The notes: a model not told the origin generated them from the letters alone. A stretch of DNA of 64,000 nt from JAVBOW01 sp031550615 (GCA_031550615.1 JAVBOL010000023.1:1-64000); one strand, 5' to 3'. Shown: positions 41,841-50,883, counted from the first letter of the stretch. Made by a program: numbers and translations.

Positions 41841-43127
41841 ATGAAAAAGATACTGTTGTTCGCCGCGCTGTGCGGCAGCCTCTCCCTGGGCGCGCAGCCC
41901 ACATACCGTTTCACGCTCGAAGATTGCCTCGCCTATGCGCTGGGCAACAACTACACGCGCCAATCGGTAAAGCTGAATGAGCGCTCGGCGGATATATCGC
42001 TCGACCAGGCGCGCCTGGAGCGCCTTCCCGACCTCGGGGCGTCGGCGTCCGAAAACTATTCCCACGCCAAGGAGCGCGGCGGCGACTGGCGGGGCAACTA
42101 CTCGCTCGACGCCTCGATGGTGCTCTATGGGGGCGGGGCGGTGACCAACACAATAAAGGACCGCAAGCTGCGCGCCGGGATGGCCGGGTACGCAACCGCG
42201 CAGTATGACAACGCGCTTACGGTGCGCATCCTCGAATCGTTCCTGGCCGCGCTGGGCAACGAGGAGTTGCTGCGCTACCAGGAGCAGATCGTGGTGGCCA
42301 GCAAGGCCGGCATGGAGCAGGGCGATGTACAGTTGCGAGAAGGGACGATCATCGAGAGCGACTACCTGTTGCTGGCGGCGCAATACACGACCGACCTGAA
42401 TAACGTGGCCGAGAGCCGCCTGGCGCGCGATAACAGCCTGTTGTCGCTCAAGGGGCTGCTTTCCATGCCGCCTACGGCTGACCTGAAGATCGTCTACCCC
42501 GACACTTCGGCTATCGTGGCGATGGCCGTGATGCCCGCCCTCGAACAGGTGCTGGACCGCGCCCTGACCACGATGCCCGACCTAAAGATCAACCGTTACG
42601 AGGTAGAACTGGCCGACCTGTCGGTGAAACTCGCGCGGGCGGGTTACGCCCCCACGCTCAGGCTCGGCGCAGCAGCTGGCGCGAACCAGGCATCGGGAAT
42701 GGGCGGCTACACCTCACAGCTCTCCTCTTCCTTCAACCAAAGCGCCGGGCTGTCGCTCAGCGTGCCGATCTTCTCCAACGGACGGACGTCGGGCAAGGTG
42801 GCGCAGAGCCGCGTATCGGCCTCCCAGGCGCGCCTGGATGAAAAGCAGTCGGAGATCGATCTGATGCAGCAGGTGGCCTCGCAATATATCGACGTTTTGT
42901 CGAGCGAGGGGAAATACGCCGCCAGCGACCGCCGCCGCCACGCCTACCTGAGCTCCTTCGAGGCCTACCGCGAGAAATTCAACGCCGGGACGATAACGCC
43001 TGTCGACCTGCTGCAGCAGCAAAACAACTATATAGGTGCGCTCAATGAATACATCCAGGCCAAATATGGCTTCATGCTCAGGCGCAAGGTGCTCGACGTA
43101 TATATGGGGCAGACCATTACCATGTAA
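41841..43127 (+). CDS. TolC-family outer-membrane efflux protein
   Basis: A 428-residue outer-membrane factor. A signal peptide (MKKILLFAALCGSLSLGAQ) precedes two copies of the long coiled-coil OEP repeat, with FTLEDCLAYALGNNYTRQSVKLN and a second helical-hairpin half ending in QASRLDEKQ-like helices and VDLLQQQNNYIGALNEYIQAK. It should trimerise into a channel across the outer membrane and periplasm. It is first in the run with the MFP, ATPase and permease, forming a complete tripartite exporter. Confidence 0.93.
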   Translation: MKKILLFAALCGSLSLGAQPTYRFTLEDCLAYALGNNYTRQSVKLNERSADISLDQARLERLPDLGASASENYSHAKERGGDWRGNYSLDASMVLYGGGAVTNTIKDRKLRAGMAGYATAQYDNALTVRILESFLAALGNEELLRYQEQIVVASKAGMEQGDVQLREGTIIESDYLLLAAQYTTDLNNVAESRLARDNSLLSLKGLLSMPPTADLKIVYPDTSAIVAMAVMPALEQVLDRALTTMPDLKINRYEVELADLSVKLARAGYAPTLRLGAAAGANQASGMGGYTSQLSSSFNQSAGLSLSVPIFSNGRTSGKVAQSRVSASQARLDEKQSEIDLMQQVASQYIDVLSSEGKYAASDRRRHAYLSSFEAYREKFNAGTITPVDLLQQQNNYIGALNEYIQAKYGFMLRRKVLDVYMGQTITM

Positions 43128-43130
43128 AAA

Positions 43131-44219
43131 ATGAAAAAGATCCTTTTTGCGGCAGCCCTTGCCGCCATGCTTGCCGGATGCCGCGAAAAACCGGTGCAGT
43201 ACAATACCCAGGCGATCGTTTCAGATACCGTGTACCGGGTCGTTACGGCTACGGGTTACCTCCAGCCGGTCGACAAGGTGGACGTGGGCACGCAGGTGTC
43301 CGGCGTGATAGAGAAGATATTCGTCGATTTCAACTCGGAGGTCAAAAAGGGACAGCGACTCGCCGAGCTGGATAAACTGACCCTTAACGAGAGGGTGGTA
43401 CAGGCACAGGCCACGCTGACCTCTGCCCTGAGCGAATTGACCTACGCGCAGCAGGGATACGACCGAACCAAACGGCTTTTCGAGGCCAAAGCCGCCACAC
43501 AGGTGGCATGGGAACAGGCCGTGAACGCACTCTCCCAGGCCACCACGTCCGTGGCCAACGCCAGGGCCAACCTGCACCAGGCAAAGGTCAACCTGTCGTA
43601 CGCGGATATTTTTTCGCCCATCGACGGGGTGGTGCTCAACCGTGCCGTAGACCAGGGGCAGACCGTCGCCGCCTCTTTCAACACCCCCACGCTGTTCACC
43701 ATTGCCAAAGACCTCAAGCGCATGCAGGTCGAGGCCGACATAGACGAGGCGGACATAGGCCAGGTGGCGCTCGGCCAACCGGTCACCTTCACTGTGGATT
43801 CCTATCCCGACGACACCTTCACGGGGACGGTCAGCCAGATACGCCTCCAGCCCACCGTAACGAGCAACGTGGTGACATACACGGTTATCATCGACGCGCC
43901 GAACCCCGACCAGAGGCTTTTCCCCGGCATGACCGCCTCGGTGAGCATAACGACTTCAGCCGAGGTGGGGCTTACCGTGCCCGCCGAGGCCCTGCGTTTT
44001 TCGCCCGAGGACTCTCAGAAGAAGGGCGGGGTATGGATCAAAACGGACTCGGGGATCGAGCAGCGCGACGTCAAACAGGGCGTTTCCGACGGGGTCAAGG
44101 TGGTCGTGGCGGGCGATATCGCGCAGGGCGATACCGTAGTGCTCTCCGTCAGGCAGGTGCACGAGGTCAAAAAAGAGGTGGCCAATCCATTAGTGCCCAA
44201 ACGAAAGGGGCGCAAATGA
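43131..44219 (+). CDS. Periplasmic adaptor (HlyD/MacA-type membrane fusion lipoprotein)
   Basis: A 362-residue membrane-fusion protein with a lipobox LAGC (Cys near 17), so it is anchored to the inner membrane. The biotinyl-lipoyl halves are visible as VGTQVSGVIEKIFVDFNSEVKKGQRLAEL and ADIFSPIDGVVLNRAVDQGQTV, with a helical hairpin between them (about 85-145) and a beta-barrel VEADIDEADIGQVALGQPV after. It links the MacB-type transporter to the TolC-like channel. Its stop overlaps the ATPase start in an ATGA. Confidence 0.94.
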   Translation: MKKILFAAALAAMLAGCREKPVQYNTQAIVSDTVYRVVTATGYLQPVDKVDVGTQVSGVIEKIFVDFNSEVKKGQRLAELDKLTLNERVVQAQATLTSALSELTYAQQGYDRTKRLFEAKAATQVAWEQAVNALSQATTSVANARANLHQAKVNLSYADIFSPIDGVVLNRAVDQGQTVAASFNTPTLFTIAKDLKRMQVEADIDEADIGQVALGQPVTFTVDSYPDDTFTGTVSQIRLQPTVTSNVVTYTVIIDAPNPDQRLFPGMTASVSITTSAEVGLTVPAEALRFSPEDSQKKGGVWIKTDSGIEQRDVKQGVSDGVKVVVAGDIAQGDTVVLSVRQVHEVKKEVANPLVPKRKGRK

Positions 44220-44956
44220 GCCAGATAATAGACATACGCTGTCTGCGCCGCACCTTCCAGGTGGGCAGCGAACAGGTGCACGCCCTGAAGGGCATCAGTT
44301 TTTCCGTCGCACCGGGCGAGTTCGTGAGTATCATGGGCAGCAGCGGGAGCGGCAAGTCGACCCTTTTGAACATACTGGGCTGCCTCGACACGCCCACCTC
44401 GGGCGAATACCTGATAGACGGGGTCAGCGTGGACGGCCTGGGGCGCGATGAGCTGGCCGCGCTGCGTAACCGCAAGATAGGTTTCGTATTCCAGTCCTAC
44501 AACCTGCTGCCGCGCACCCCGGCGGTCGAAAACGTCGAATTGCCGTTGTTGTACAACCACACGGTATCATCGCGCGAACGCCGCCAGCGTGCGGAGCACG
44601 CACTGGAAATGGTGGGCCTGAGCGACCGCATGCGGCACATGTCCAACCAACTCTCCGGAGGGCAGCAGCAGAGAGTGGCCATCGCCCGCGCGCTGGTGAA
44701 CGACCCGGTGATACTGCTGGCGGACGAGGCGACCGGAAACCTCGACTCGCGCACCTCATACGGCATTATGAGCCTGTTGCAGCGACTCAACTCGCAGGGT
44801 AAGACCATAGCCTTCGTGACCCACGAGCCTGATATCGCCGCATTCACCTCGCGCACCGTGCAGTTGCGTGACGGCCATATAATTCACGACGCGCCCATCG
44901 CCACCCGCTCGGCTGCCGAGGCCCTCGCCGCATTGCCTGAAGAGAAAGACTATTAG
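44216..44956 (+). CDS. MacB/LolD-type ABC transporter ATP-binding protein
   Basis: A 246-residue ABC ATPase. Walker A is MGSSGSGKSTLLNILGCLD (near 38-56), the Q-loop FQSYNLLPRTPAVENVELPLLY, the signature LSGGQQQRVAIARAL and Walker B LLADEATGNLDS are all intact. The family powers mechanotransmission rather than true transport through the membrane. Unlike canonical MacB, ATPase and permease are separate genes here. The stop codon at 44954 touches the left arm of an inverted-repeat element. Confidence 0.95.
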   Translation: MSQIIDIRCLRRTFQVGSEQVHALKGISFSVAPGEFVSIMGSSGSGKSTLLNILGCLDTPTSGEYLIDGVSVDGLGRDELAALRNRKIGFVFQSYNLLPRTPAVENVELPLLYNHTVSSRERRQRAEHALEMVGLSDRMRHMSNQLSGGQQQRVAIARALVNDPVILLADEATGNLDSRTSYGIMSLLQRLNSQGKTIAFVTHEPDIAAFTSRTVQLRDGHIIHDAPIATRSAAEALAALPEEKDY

Positions 44957-45121
44957 AGTTTGTCTGAAATTTATTCATATAAAATCTTATGGCACTTTCT
45001 TGCGCTTTTTCCACCCGCCTCACTCGCCGAGGGACGCCGCCACGCCTCCCTCGGCGGGCGAAAAAATCATCAAAAAACTGACTCGTAATCTTTTATGCGA
45101 ATAAAATCCAGACAAACTCTT
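44955..45121. repeat. Inverted-repeat element inside the macB-type operon
   Basis: The left arm (44955-44984, starting AGAGTTTGTCTG) and right arm (45091-45121) match over about 26 of 30 positions as inverted repeats. Between them lies a second stem, CGCCGAGGGA (45025-45034) with TCCCTCGGCG (45047-45056). No open frame of note is present. The size and terminal inverted repeats are MITE-like; a folded intercistronic RNA is the alternative. Confidence 0.75.
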
Positions 45122-45125
45122 AGAG

Positions 45126-46346
45126 ATGAGAATAGCGAACCTGATAAAAATAGCATGGCAGGCGCTGCTGCGCAATAAGAGCCGCGCGCTGCTCACGATG
45201 CTGGGCATCGTGATCGGCATATCGTCGGTGATCGCCATGGTGAGCCTGGGGCAAAGCTCCTCGCAGAGCATCAGCGAGTCGATATCCTCGTCGGGCACCA
45301 ATCTGGTCATGGTGCGCCGCGCCCGGCAGCAACGCGGGGCGGTCAACCAGGGCCCGGGGTCGGTGCGGTCGCTCAGGGAGGGCGACGTGGAGGCGATACG
45401 CCACCGCGCCAGCCATATATCCATGGTCTCCCCGATGGTCACCGCCACCGGGCAGCTCGTCAGCGGGGCCAATAACTGGCCCGGCACCATAGAGGGCGGC
45501 GACACCGAACTGCTCGCGATACGCAACCGCGAGATATCCTCGGGGGTCAACTTCACCAGGCGCGACATGCAATCATACGCCAAGGTGTGCATAATCGGCA
45601 AGACGGTCGCGGACAACCTCTTCCCGGGCGGCGAAGATCCGCTGGGCAAATCCATCCGTTTCGGGCGCATACCTTTCAAGGTGATCGGCGTGCTCGTGCC
45701 CAAGGGGCAGAACCAGATGGGTCAGGACCAGGACGACGTGGTGTTCGCGCCCTACACGACGGTCCAGAAACGCATATTGGCCATCGACTACCTGCACATG
45801 ATAATGGCCTCGGCCGAGTCTGAGGATGTGGCTTTCGCCGCATGCGACGAGATCGAGCGGGTGCTGCGCGAGGAGCATAAGATAAAGGAGGGGCAGGAGA
45901 ACGATTTCGAGGTGTTCACCATGCAGGAGATGTTGCAGATGATGAACACCGTGACCGGCTTTCTGACCATCCTGCTGGCGGCGATAGCCTCCATTTCGCT
46001 GCTGGTGGGCGGCATAGGCATCATGAATATCATGTACGTGACCGTCACCGAGCGCACCAAGGAGATCGGGCTGCGCATGTCCGTCGGGGCGCGCTACCGG
46101 GATATATTGCTGCAATTTCTGTGCGAGAGCACCATACTGAGCCTCGCAGGAGGGGTCGTGGGCATCGTGCTGGGGCTGGCGCTCTCCTATGCGGCGTCGA
46201 CCCTTTTGGGATGGCCTTTCATCGTGAGCGTGACGGCGATCTGCACCTCGTTCGCGGTGTGCGCCGCGACGGGGGTTTTCTTCGGATGGTATCCCGCGCG
46301 CAGGGCTGCGTCGATGGACCCGATCAATGCTTTACGGTACGAATAG
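45126..46346 (+). CDS. MacB/FtsX-type ABC transporter permease
   Basis: A 406-residue permease. One N-terminal transmembrane helix (about 20-45, LLTMLGIVIGISSVIAMVSLG) is followed by a 220-residue periplasmic MacB-core domain and three C-terminal helices (FLTILLAAIASISLLVGGIGIMNIM; ILSLAGGVVGIVLGLALSY; VTAICTSFAVCAATGVFFG). GYYPARRAA-type ending (GWYPARRAASMDPINALRYE) is the family signature. It starts five bases after the inverted-repeat element, so expression may depend on it. Substrate of the exporter is unknown. Confidence 0.94.
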   Translation: MRIANLIKIAWQALLRNKSRALLTMLGIVIGISSVIAMVSLGQSSSQSISESISSSGTNLVMVRRARQQRGAVNQGPGSVRSLREGDVEAIRHRASHISMVSPMVTATGQLVSGANNWPGTIEGGDTELLAIRNREISSGVNFTRRDMQSYAKVCIIGKTVADNLFPGGEDPLGKSIRFGRIPFKVIGVLVPKGQNQMGQDQDDVVFAPYTTVQKRILAIDYLHMIMASAESEDVAFAACDEIERVLREEHKIKEGQENDFEVFTMQEMLQMMNTVTGFLTILLAAIASISLLVGGIGIMNIMYVTVTERTKEIGLRMSVGARYRDILLQFLCESTILSLAGGVVGIVLGLALSYAASTLLGWPFIVSVTAICTSFAVCAATGVFFGWYPARRAASMDPINALRYE

Positions 46347-46411
46347 CGTATCCCGGGTAGTGATTTTGCGTTTAATCCCCACTTGCCGGGGAGTTCGAAG
46401 AAAATAACTGC

Positions 46412-46419
46412 TATCTTTG
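46412..46419 (+). promoter_or_regulatory. Promoter -7 box of the amino-sugar genes
   Basis: TATCTTTG, 17 bases before the ATG at 46437. Confidence 0.65.
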
Positions 46420-46436
46420 TAGCTTAATTGAAAGTT

Positions 46437-48374
46437 ATGGACGCAGACAAGTACACGATCGTGCAACCGGGCGGATTGATCGCCGGTGCTGAGCCGGATG
46501 ATATCATCCGCCGTTACGAAAAGACCCCCACGGCGATCTTCCCGACCGAAAGCGAGGGGGCCGACCATGTGGTCGAACGCATTATCGATGGCATTGCCGC
46601 GGCATCGGGCGCCGGACGCACCTATGTGCTGGGACTTACCACCGGACGTTCACCCGTGGGGATCTACCGCCGGTTACTGGCCGCCTACCGTGCCGGGAGG
46701 GTCAGCTTTAAGAATGTGGCCGTGTTCAGCCTCGACGAGTTCTACCCGATAGACGGCGACCACCATCAGAGCCGCAACTACCGCATCCACGAGGAGCTGA
46801 TCGGCCACATCGACATCCTGCCCGCAAATGTACATGCGCTGGACGGTCGCCTGGTGCATGCCGACATCACCTCCTTCTGCCGTGAGTACGAAAAGAAGAT
46901 CGCCTCTTACGGCGGCATCGACCTGATGCTGCTCGGCACGGGTGAGCAGGGACAGCTGGGCTTCAACGAACCCGGGTCTTTCGATAATTCGCGTACGCGG
47001 CTGGTGGCGCTCAACAACGCCACGCGCAAAACCCAGTCGTCGCTCTTCTTCGGCATCGGGAACACACCCTCACAGGCCATTACGATGGGCCTGGGTACGA
47101 TACTCGATGCCCGCGAGGTGATCCTTATCGCCTGGGGAGAGGACAAGGCCGGCATCATACGCGAAGTGGTCGAGGGTGAGGTGTCGTCCTCGATACCAGC
47201 CTCTTACCTCCAGCGCCACCCCGGGATCGAAGTGGTGATCGACAAGGGCGCAAGCGCGGCCCTGACCCGCGTGAGCACCCCGTGGCTCGTGGGGACGTGC
47301 GACTGGCAGCCCAAGTTCATCCGCAAGGCCGTTATCTGGCTCTGCCGCAAGCTGGAAAAGCCCGTGCTGAAGCTCACCTACCAGGACTATGCGGATAACG
47401 GGCTCTCGCAGCTGCTCGACCACATGGGCGACTATTACAGCATCAACATAAAGGTATTCAACGACCTGCAACATACCATCACCGGCTGGCCGGGCGGCAA
47501 ACCCAACGCCGACGACTCGACGCGCCCCGAAACCTCGTCGCCTTTCCCCAAGAGAGTGCTGATCTTCAGTCCGCACCCCGATGACGACGTTATCTCTATG
47601 GGAGGCACATTCCTGCGCCTGGCAGACCAGGGGCACGACGTGCACGTGGCTTACCAGACCTCGGGCAACATAGCCGTTACGGACGACGTGGTGGTGCAGA
47701 CCGTGGACACGGCGCGCGAATGCGGTTTCGCCGACAGCGAAATGGCCATGGTGCTCGATCTGATCGCATCCAAGAAGAAAGGCGACCCCGAACCCGAAGG
47801 GCTGCGCCGTTTCAAGGGCGCTATCCGCCGCGGCGAGGCGCGTGCCGCGTGCCGCGCTTTCGGGCTCGATCCCGACACCAACTGCCACTTTCTGAACCTG
47901 CCATTCTATGAAACCGGCGGCATCAAAAAAGGAGAGCTCTCGCAAGCCGACACCGACATTATCGTCGAATTGCTGCGCACGCTCAAGCCCCACCGGATCT
48001 ATGCCGCGGGCGACCTCTCGGACCCCCACGGCACGCACCGCGTGAGCATCGAGGCCGTGCTGGACGCCGTCGAGGTGGTCAAAGACGAGGAGTGGATGCG
48101 CGAGTGCCGCATGTGGCTCTACCGCGGGGCGTGGCAGGAGTGGGACCTGGATATGGTCGACATGGCCGTGCCCCTCAGCCCCGAGGAGGTGGTCAAAAAG
48201 CGCCACGCCATCTACCGCCACCTCTCGCAGAAGGACATCGTGCCCTTCCCCGGCGAGGACAAACGCGAATTCTGGCAAAGGGCCGAGGAGCGCACGCAGA
48301 ACACCGCGCGCATGTACGACAACCTCGGCATGGCGGAATACCAGGCCATCGAAGTTTTTGTAAGATTGTTTTAA
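46437..48374 (+). CDS. NagB-like / PIG-L-like fusion protein
   Basis: A 645-residue two-domain protein. Residues about 30-270 are glucosamine-6-phosphate deaminase-like: LGLTTGRSPVGIYRRL, VFSLDEFYPIDGDHHQS and LLGTGEQGQLGFNEPGS; the canonical GxGxDGH becomes GTGEQGQ, so catalytic competence is uncertain. Residues about 375-640 are a LmbE/PIG-L deacetylase domain with the zinc motif SPHPDDDVISMGG and the later SDPHGTHR. The fusion could deacetylate an N-acetylglucosamine derivative and process or sense the product. It is followed within 20 bases by a stand-alone NagB. Confidence 0.9.
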   Translation: MDADKYTIVQPGGLIAGAEPDDIIRRYEKTPTAIFPTESEGADHVVERIIDGIAAASGAGRTYVLGLTTGRSPVGIYRRLLAAYRAGRVSFKNVAVFSLDEFYPIDGDHHQSRNYRIHEELIGHIDILPANVHALDGRLVHADITSFCREYEKKIASYGGIDLMLLGTGEQGQLGFNEPGSFDNSRTRLVALNNATRKTQSSLFFGIGNTPSQAITMGLGTILDAREVILIAWGEDKAGIIREVVEGEVSSSIPASYLQRHPGIEVVIDKGASAALTRVSTPWLVGTCDWQPKFIRKAVIWLCRKLEKPVLKLTYQDYADNGLSQLLDHMGDYYSINIKVFNDLQHTITGWPGGKPNADDSTRPETSSPFPKRVLIFSPHPDDDVISMGGTFLRLADQGHDVHVAYQTSGNIAVTDDVVVQTVDTARECGFADSEMAMVLDLIASKKKGDPEPEGLRRFKGAIRRGEARAACRAFGLDPDTNCHFLNLPFYETGGIKKGELSQADTDIIVELLRTLKPHRIYAAGDLSDPHGTHRVSIEAVLDAVEVVKDEEWMRECRMWLYRGAWQEWDLDMVDMAVPLSPEEVVKKRHAIYRHLSQKDIVPFPGEDKREFWQRAEERTQNTARMYDNLGMAEYQAIEVFVRLF

Positions 48375-48391
48375 TTTATCCCGTATAAGAA

Positions 48392-49201
48392 ATGCGACTT
48401 CTGATTTATGACACATCGGCTGACGCTGCACGCTGGACAGCCCGTTACATCGCCTCGAAGATCAACCTGCACAACAAGGTGCACACCGCGCCCTTCGTGC
48501 TGGGACTGCCCACGGGTTCTTCGCCCCTGCAGACCTACAAAGAGTTGATCGCCCTGCACAAGGCCGGCGAGGTTTCGTTCACCAACGTGGTGACTTTCAA
48601 TATGGACGAATATGTGGGCCTGCCCGCCGACCATCCCCAGAGCTACCACCGTTTTATGTGGGATAACTTCTTCAGCCACATCGATATTCCCGAAAAGAAC
48701 GTCAATATCCTGGACGGCATGACCCCGGATGCCATGTACGAATGCTCGGACTACGAGGAGCGCATCGCCGAGGCCGGGGGCATCGACCTTTTCCTGGGCG
48801 GCATAGGCGCGGACGGGCATATCGCTTTCAACGAGCCGTTCAGTTCGCTCTCGTCGCAGACGCGCGTGAAGTCGCTCACCGAAGACACGGTGATTGCCAA
48901 CTCGCGTTTCTTCGATAACGACGTGAACAAAGTGCCGCGCCAGTCGCTCACGGTGGGCGTAGGCACGGTGATGGCCGCCAAAGAGGTCGTGCTGCTGGTT
49001 ACGGGGCACTCCAAGGCGCGCGCCCTGCGCCACGTCGTTGAGGAGGGCGTGAACCACATGTGGACCGCAAGCGCCCTGCAGATGCACCCCCACGCCCTGA
49101 TGGTATGCGACGAACAGGCCGTAGAGGAGTTGCGCGTGGCCACCTACCGTTACTTCAAACAACTGGAGGCCACTTCGCCCAAAAAGGCGACCAACCGCTA
49201 A
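48392..49201 (+). CDS. nagB: Glucosamine-6-phosphate deaminase
   Basis: A 269-residue enzyme that converts glucosamine-6-phosphate to fructose-6-phosphate and ammonia. VLGLPTGSSPLQTYKEL binds phosphate, TFNMDEYVGLPADHPQSYHRFM holds catalytic D72-type residues, and LGGIGADGHIAFNEP is the full GxGxDGHIAFNEP motif lacking in the upstream fusion. Length equals that of E. coli NagB. It shares a promoter with the fusion gene and ends at a strong terminator. Confidence 0.96.
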   Translation: MRLLIYDTSADAARWTARYIASKINLHNKVHTAPFVLGLPTGSSPLQTYKELIALHKAGEVSFTNVVTFNMDEYVGLPADHPQSYHRFMWDNFFSHIDIPEKNVNILDGMTPDAMYECSDYEERIAEAGGIDLFLGGIGADGHIAFNEPFSSLSSQTRVKSLTEDTVIANSRFFDNDVNKVPRQSLTVGVGTVMAAKEVVLLVTGHSKARALRHVVEEGVNHMWTASALQMHPHALMVCDEQAVEELRVATYRYFKQLEATSPKKATNR

Positions 49202-49219
49202 ACGCCCCGGTAATTTTAG

Positions 49220-49253
49220 GCTGCCGCAGCAAACCGCTGCGGCAGCTTTTTTT
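49220..49253 (+). terminator. Terminator after nagB
   Basis: An 11-bp perfect stem (GCTGCCGCAGC with its complement) and 5-base loop, then seven T residues. Confidence 0.92.
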
Positions 49254-49290
49254 GTGCACATCCGTATAAACCGCCCGTGACAGGGGCGTG

Positions 49291-49298
49291 TATATTTA
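49291..49298 (+). promoter_or_regulatory. Possible promoter of the collagen-like gene
   Basis: TATATTTA deviates in the last base from TAnnTTTG and lies 22 bases before the ATG at 49320. Confidence 0.35.
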
Positions 49299-49319
49299 CG
49301 CCGTCACAAAAACATTATC

Positions 49320-50537
49320 ATGAAAAGAATAAGAAAAGGTAACGATGTGATCGTAAGTTTCACGGTCACTTCCGAAGAGGGGACCGTGCTCCTGCCGCCC
49401 GACGTTCATCTGAGCGTGCTGGGTAACGACCGTGTAGACAATCCGATCGACTATTCAGGGTTGGGCGTTGAGGGCGACACGCTGCATTTCACAGTCCCCG
49501 CAGCCAGCCAGTACGCCGAGGGGATCTACCGCGCGGTTGTCGCCTACATCTCCCCGGAGGGCATTCCGGCGGAGGCCGACGCCGCGCTGTTCGAGATCGT
49601 CGAACGTTCCCGGTTGCAGGGCGAGGACGGCTGCCCCGAGGACCCGCGCGTCGAGGTCGAGGTCGTCGGCGTAAGCAGCTACATAGGCGTAGGCCGCCGC
49701 GGCGAGAAAGGCGATAAGGGCGACCGCGGAGATAAGGGCGAGAAAGGCGACCGGGGAGATCGCGGGCCCCAAGGGGAACAGGGTGAAACGGGTACCGCCG
49801 GGGCCCAGGGCCCGAAAGGTGATCGCGGCGAGAGGGGAGAGAAGGGCGAAAAAGGTGAAAAAGGCGACCAGGGCCCGCAGGGCGAGAAAGGGGATGCCGG
49901 CACAGACGGCGTAGATGGCACAGACGGTGTAGATGGAGTAGACGGCAAGTCGACCCCTACCGTAACGATCGCAAATTTCGACACTTTCAATCCCTATGCC
50001 GACCCCGCCGCCTCGGCGTTGGCTGTCGGCGAGTCGTGTTATTTTTGCTCCTACAACGCCACAGGCCGCCCACCCACTCGGTCGACCGTCTATGCGTGGA
50101 GCGGGTTTATCACGCGCGTCTACTCGAACCAGTACCGCATCCAGGCGCTGTCTAACGCCACGGACGGAGCGACCCCGCAGAGCGCCACGCGCCTCTACTC
50201 AGGCTCGACCGCCTACGCGTGGCAGATGCTTTCGGACGACCTCTACGAAACGGCCAACGGCTACACCAAACTTCCCAGCGGCGTGCTGATCCAATGGGGG
50301 TCGTATGCGGGGGATAACCTCACCACCTACTTTCCCCTCGCCTTCAAGACCGTCTTCGGGGTTTCGCACATGCTGCGCGACGACGAGACGAACCTCACTG
50401 TTTCTAAAACCAGCTACATACAGTCCGGCGGCCTGACCGCCACATACATGAAAACCCGTACGAGATGGCTGTCCAATAACAGCAACGGCGGGGCCGGCGC
50501 GACTGTCCATTGGATTGCAATCGGTACATGGAAATAA
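49320..50537 (+). CDS. Collagen-like tail-fibre-type protein
   Basis: A 405-residue protein in three parts. Residues 1-120 (MKRIRKGNDVIVSFTVTSEEG...) form a beta-rich head found in Bacteroides phage-like fibres. Residues about 122-205 are uninterrupted Gly-X-Y triplets rich in GEKGDKGDRG, expected to form a collagen triple helix. The C-terminal part ends with GYTKLPSGVLIQWGSYAG and, after a stretch, ATVHWIAIGTWK, resembling the gp53-like receptor-binding tip of phage tail fibres. There is no signal peptide. The next gene resembles a tail-fibre assembly protein, but no other phage gene is in the window. Confidence 0.85.
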   Translation: MKRIRKGNDVIVSFTVTSEEGTVLLPPDVHLSVLGNDRVDNPIDYSGLGVEGDTLHFTVPAASQYAEGIYRAVVAYISPEGIPAEADAALFEIVERSRLQGEDGCPEDPRVEVEVVGVSSYIGVGRRGEKGDKGDRGDKGEKGDRGDRGPQGEQGETGTAGAQGPKGDRGERGEKGEKGEKGDQGPQGEKGDAGTDGVDGTDGVDGVDGKSTPTVTIANFDTFNPYADPAASALAVGESCYFCSYNATGRPPTRSTVYAWSGFITRVYSNQYRIQALSNATDGATPQSATRLYSGSTAYAWQMLSDDLYETANGYTKLPSGVLIQWGSYAGDNLTTYFPLAFKTVFGVSHMLRDDETNLTVSKTSYIQSGGLTATYMKTRTRWLSNNSNGGAGATVHWIAIGTWK

Positions 50538-50547
50538 TTTGAAGACT

Positions 50548-50883
50548 ATGGGAAAGATATATTGGAAGAACGGATTTTACGACGCGCCCGTGGAGGGCGG
50601 CATCGAAATAGCCGCCGAAGAGTGGCGCGCGCTGTTGGACGGGCAGTCGGCGGGCGGGATGATCGTCACCGGCGACGATGGCCGCCCGGTGCTGGCTCCG
50701 CCGCCCGCACCTACGGCAGCCGAGTTGGTCAGCGCCGAGATAGCCTCGCTCAAAGACCAGCTCGCCGCCACGGATTGGGCCGTGGTCAAGTGCGCCGAAC
50801 TCGGCCTGTCGATGGCCGAGCAATACCCCGAACTGGCCGCCCAACGCACTGCATGGCGGGCCCGGGTCAATGAGTTGGGGTAA
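50548..50883 (+). CDS. Tail-fibre-assembly-like (Tfa-type) protein
   Basis: A 111-residue protein. The N-terminus MGKIYWKNGFYDAPVEGGIEIAA and the segment GGMIVTGDDGRPVLAPPP precede a helical C-terminus (LKDQLAATDWAVVKCAELGLSMAEQYPEL, then QRTAWRARVNELG), a layout seen in phage tail-fibre assembly proteins that chaperone the fibre tip. It lies ten bases after the fibre-like gene, the standard arrangement. ATG at 50548 is chosen; the upstream start lies in the fibre gene. Confidence 0.78.
   Translation: MGKIYWKNGFYDAPVEGGIEIAAEEWRALLDGQSAGGMIVTGDDGRPVLAPPPAPTAAELVSAEIASLKDQLAATDWAVVKCAELGLSMAEQYPELAAQRTAWRARVNELG

Noticed and set aside
47070..48431. 453-codon minus-strand frame opposite the NagB/PIG-L fusion
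   Set aside because: It is a shadow of the sense gene, with a His/Arg/Val-rich composition and no motif; the sense frame has full catalytic signatures.
49679..49990. Tandem repeat-like DNA that might suggest a CRISPR or satellite
   Set aside because: The periodicity is nine bases and encodes Gly-X-Y triplets of a collagen-like shaft; there are no spacers.
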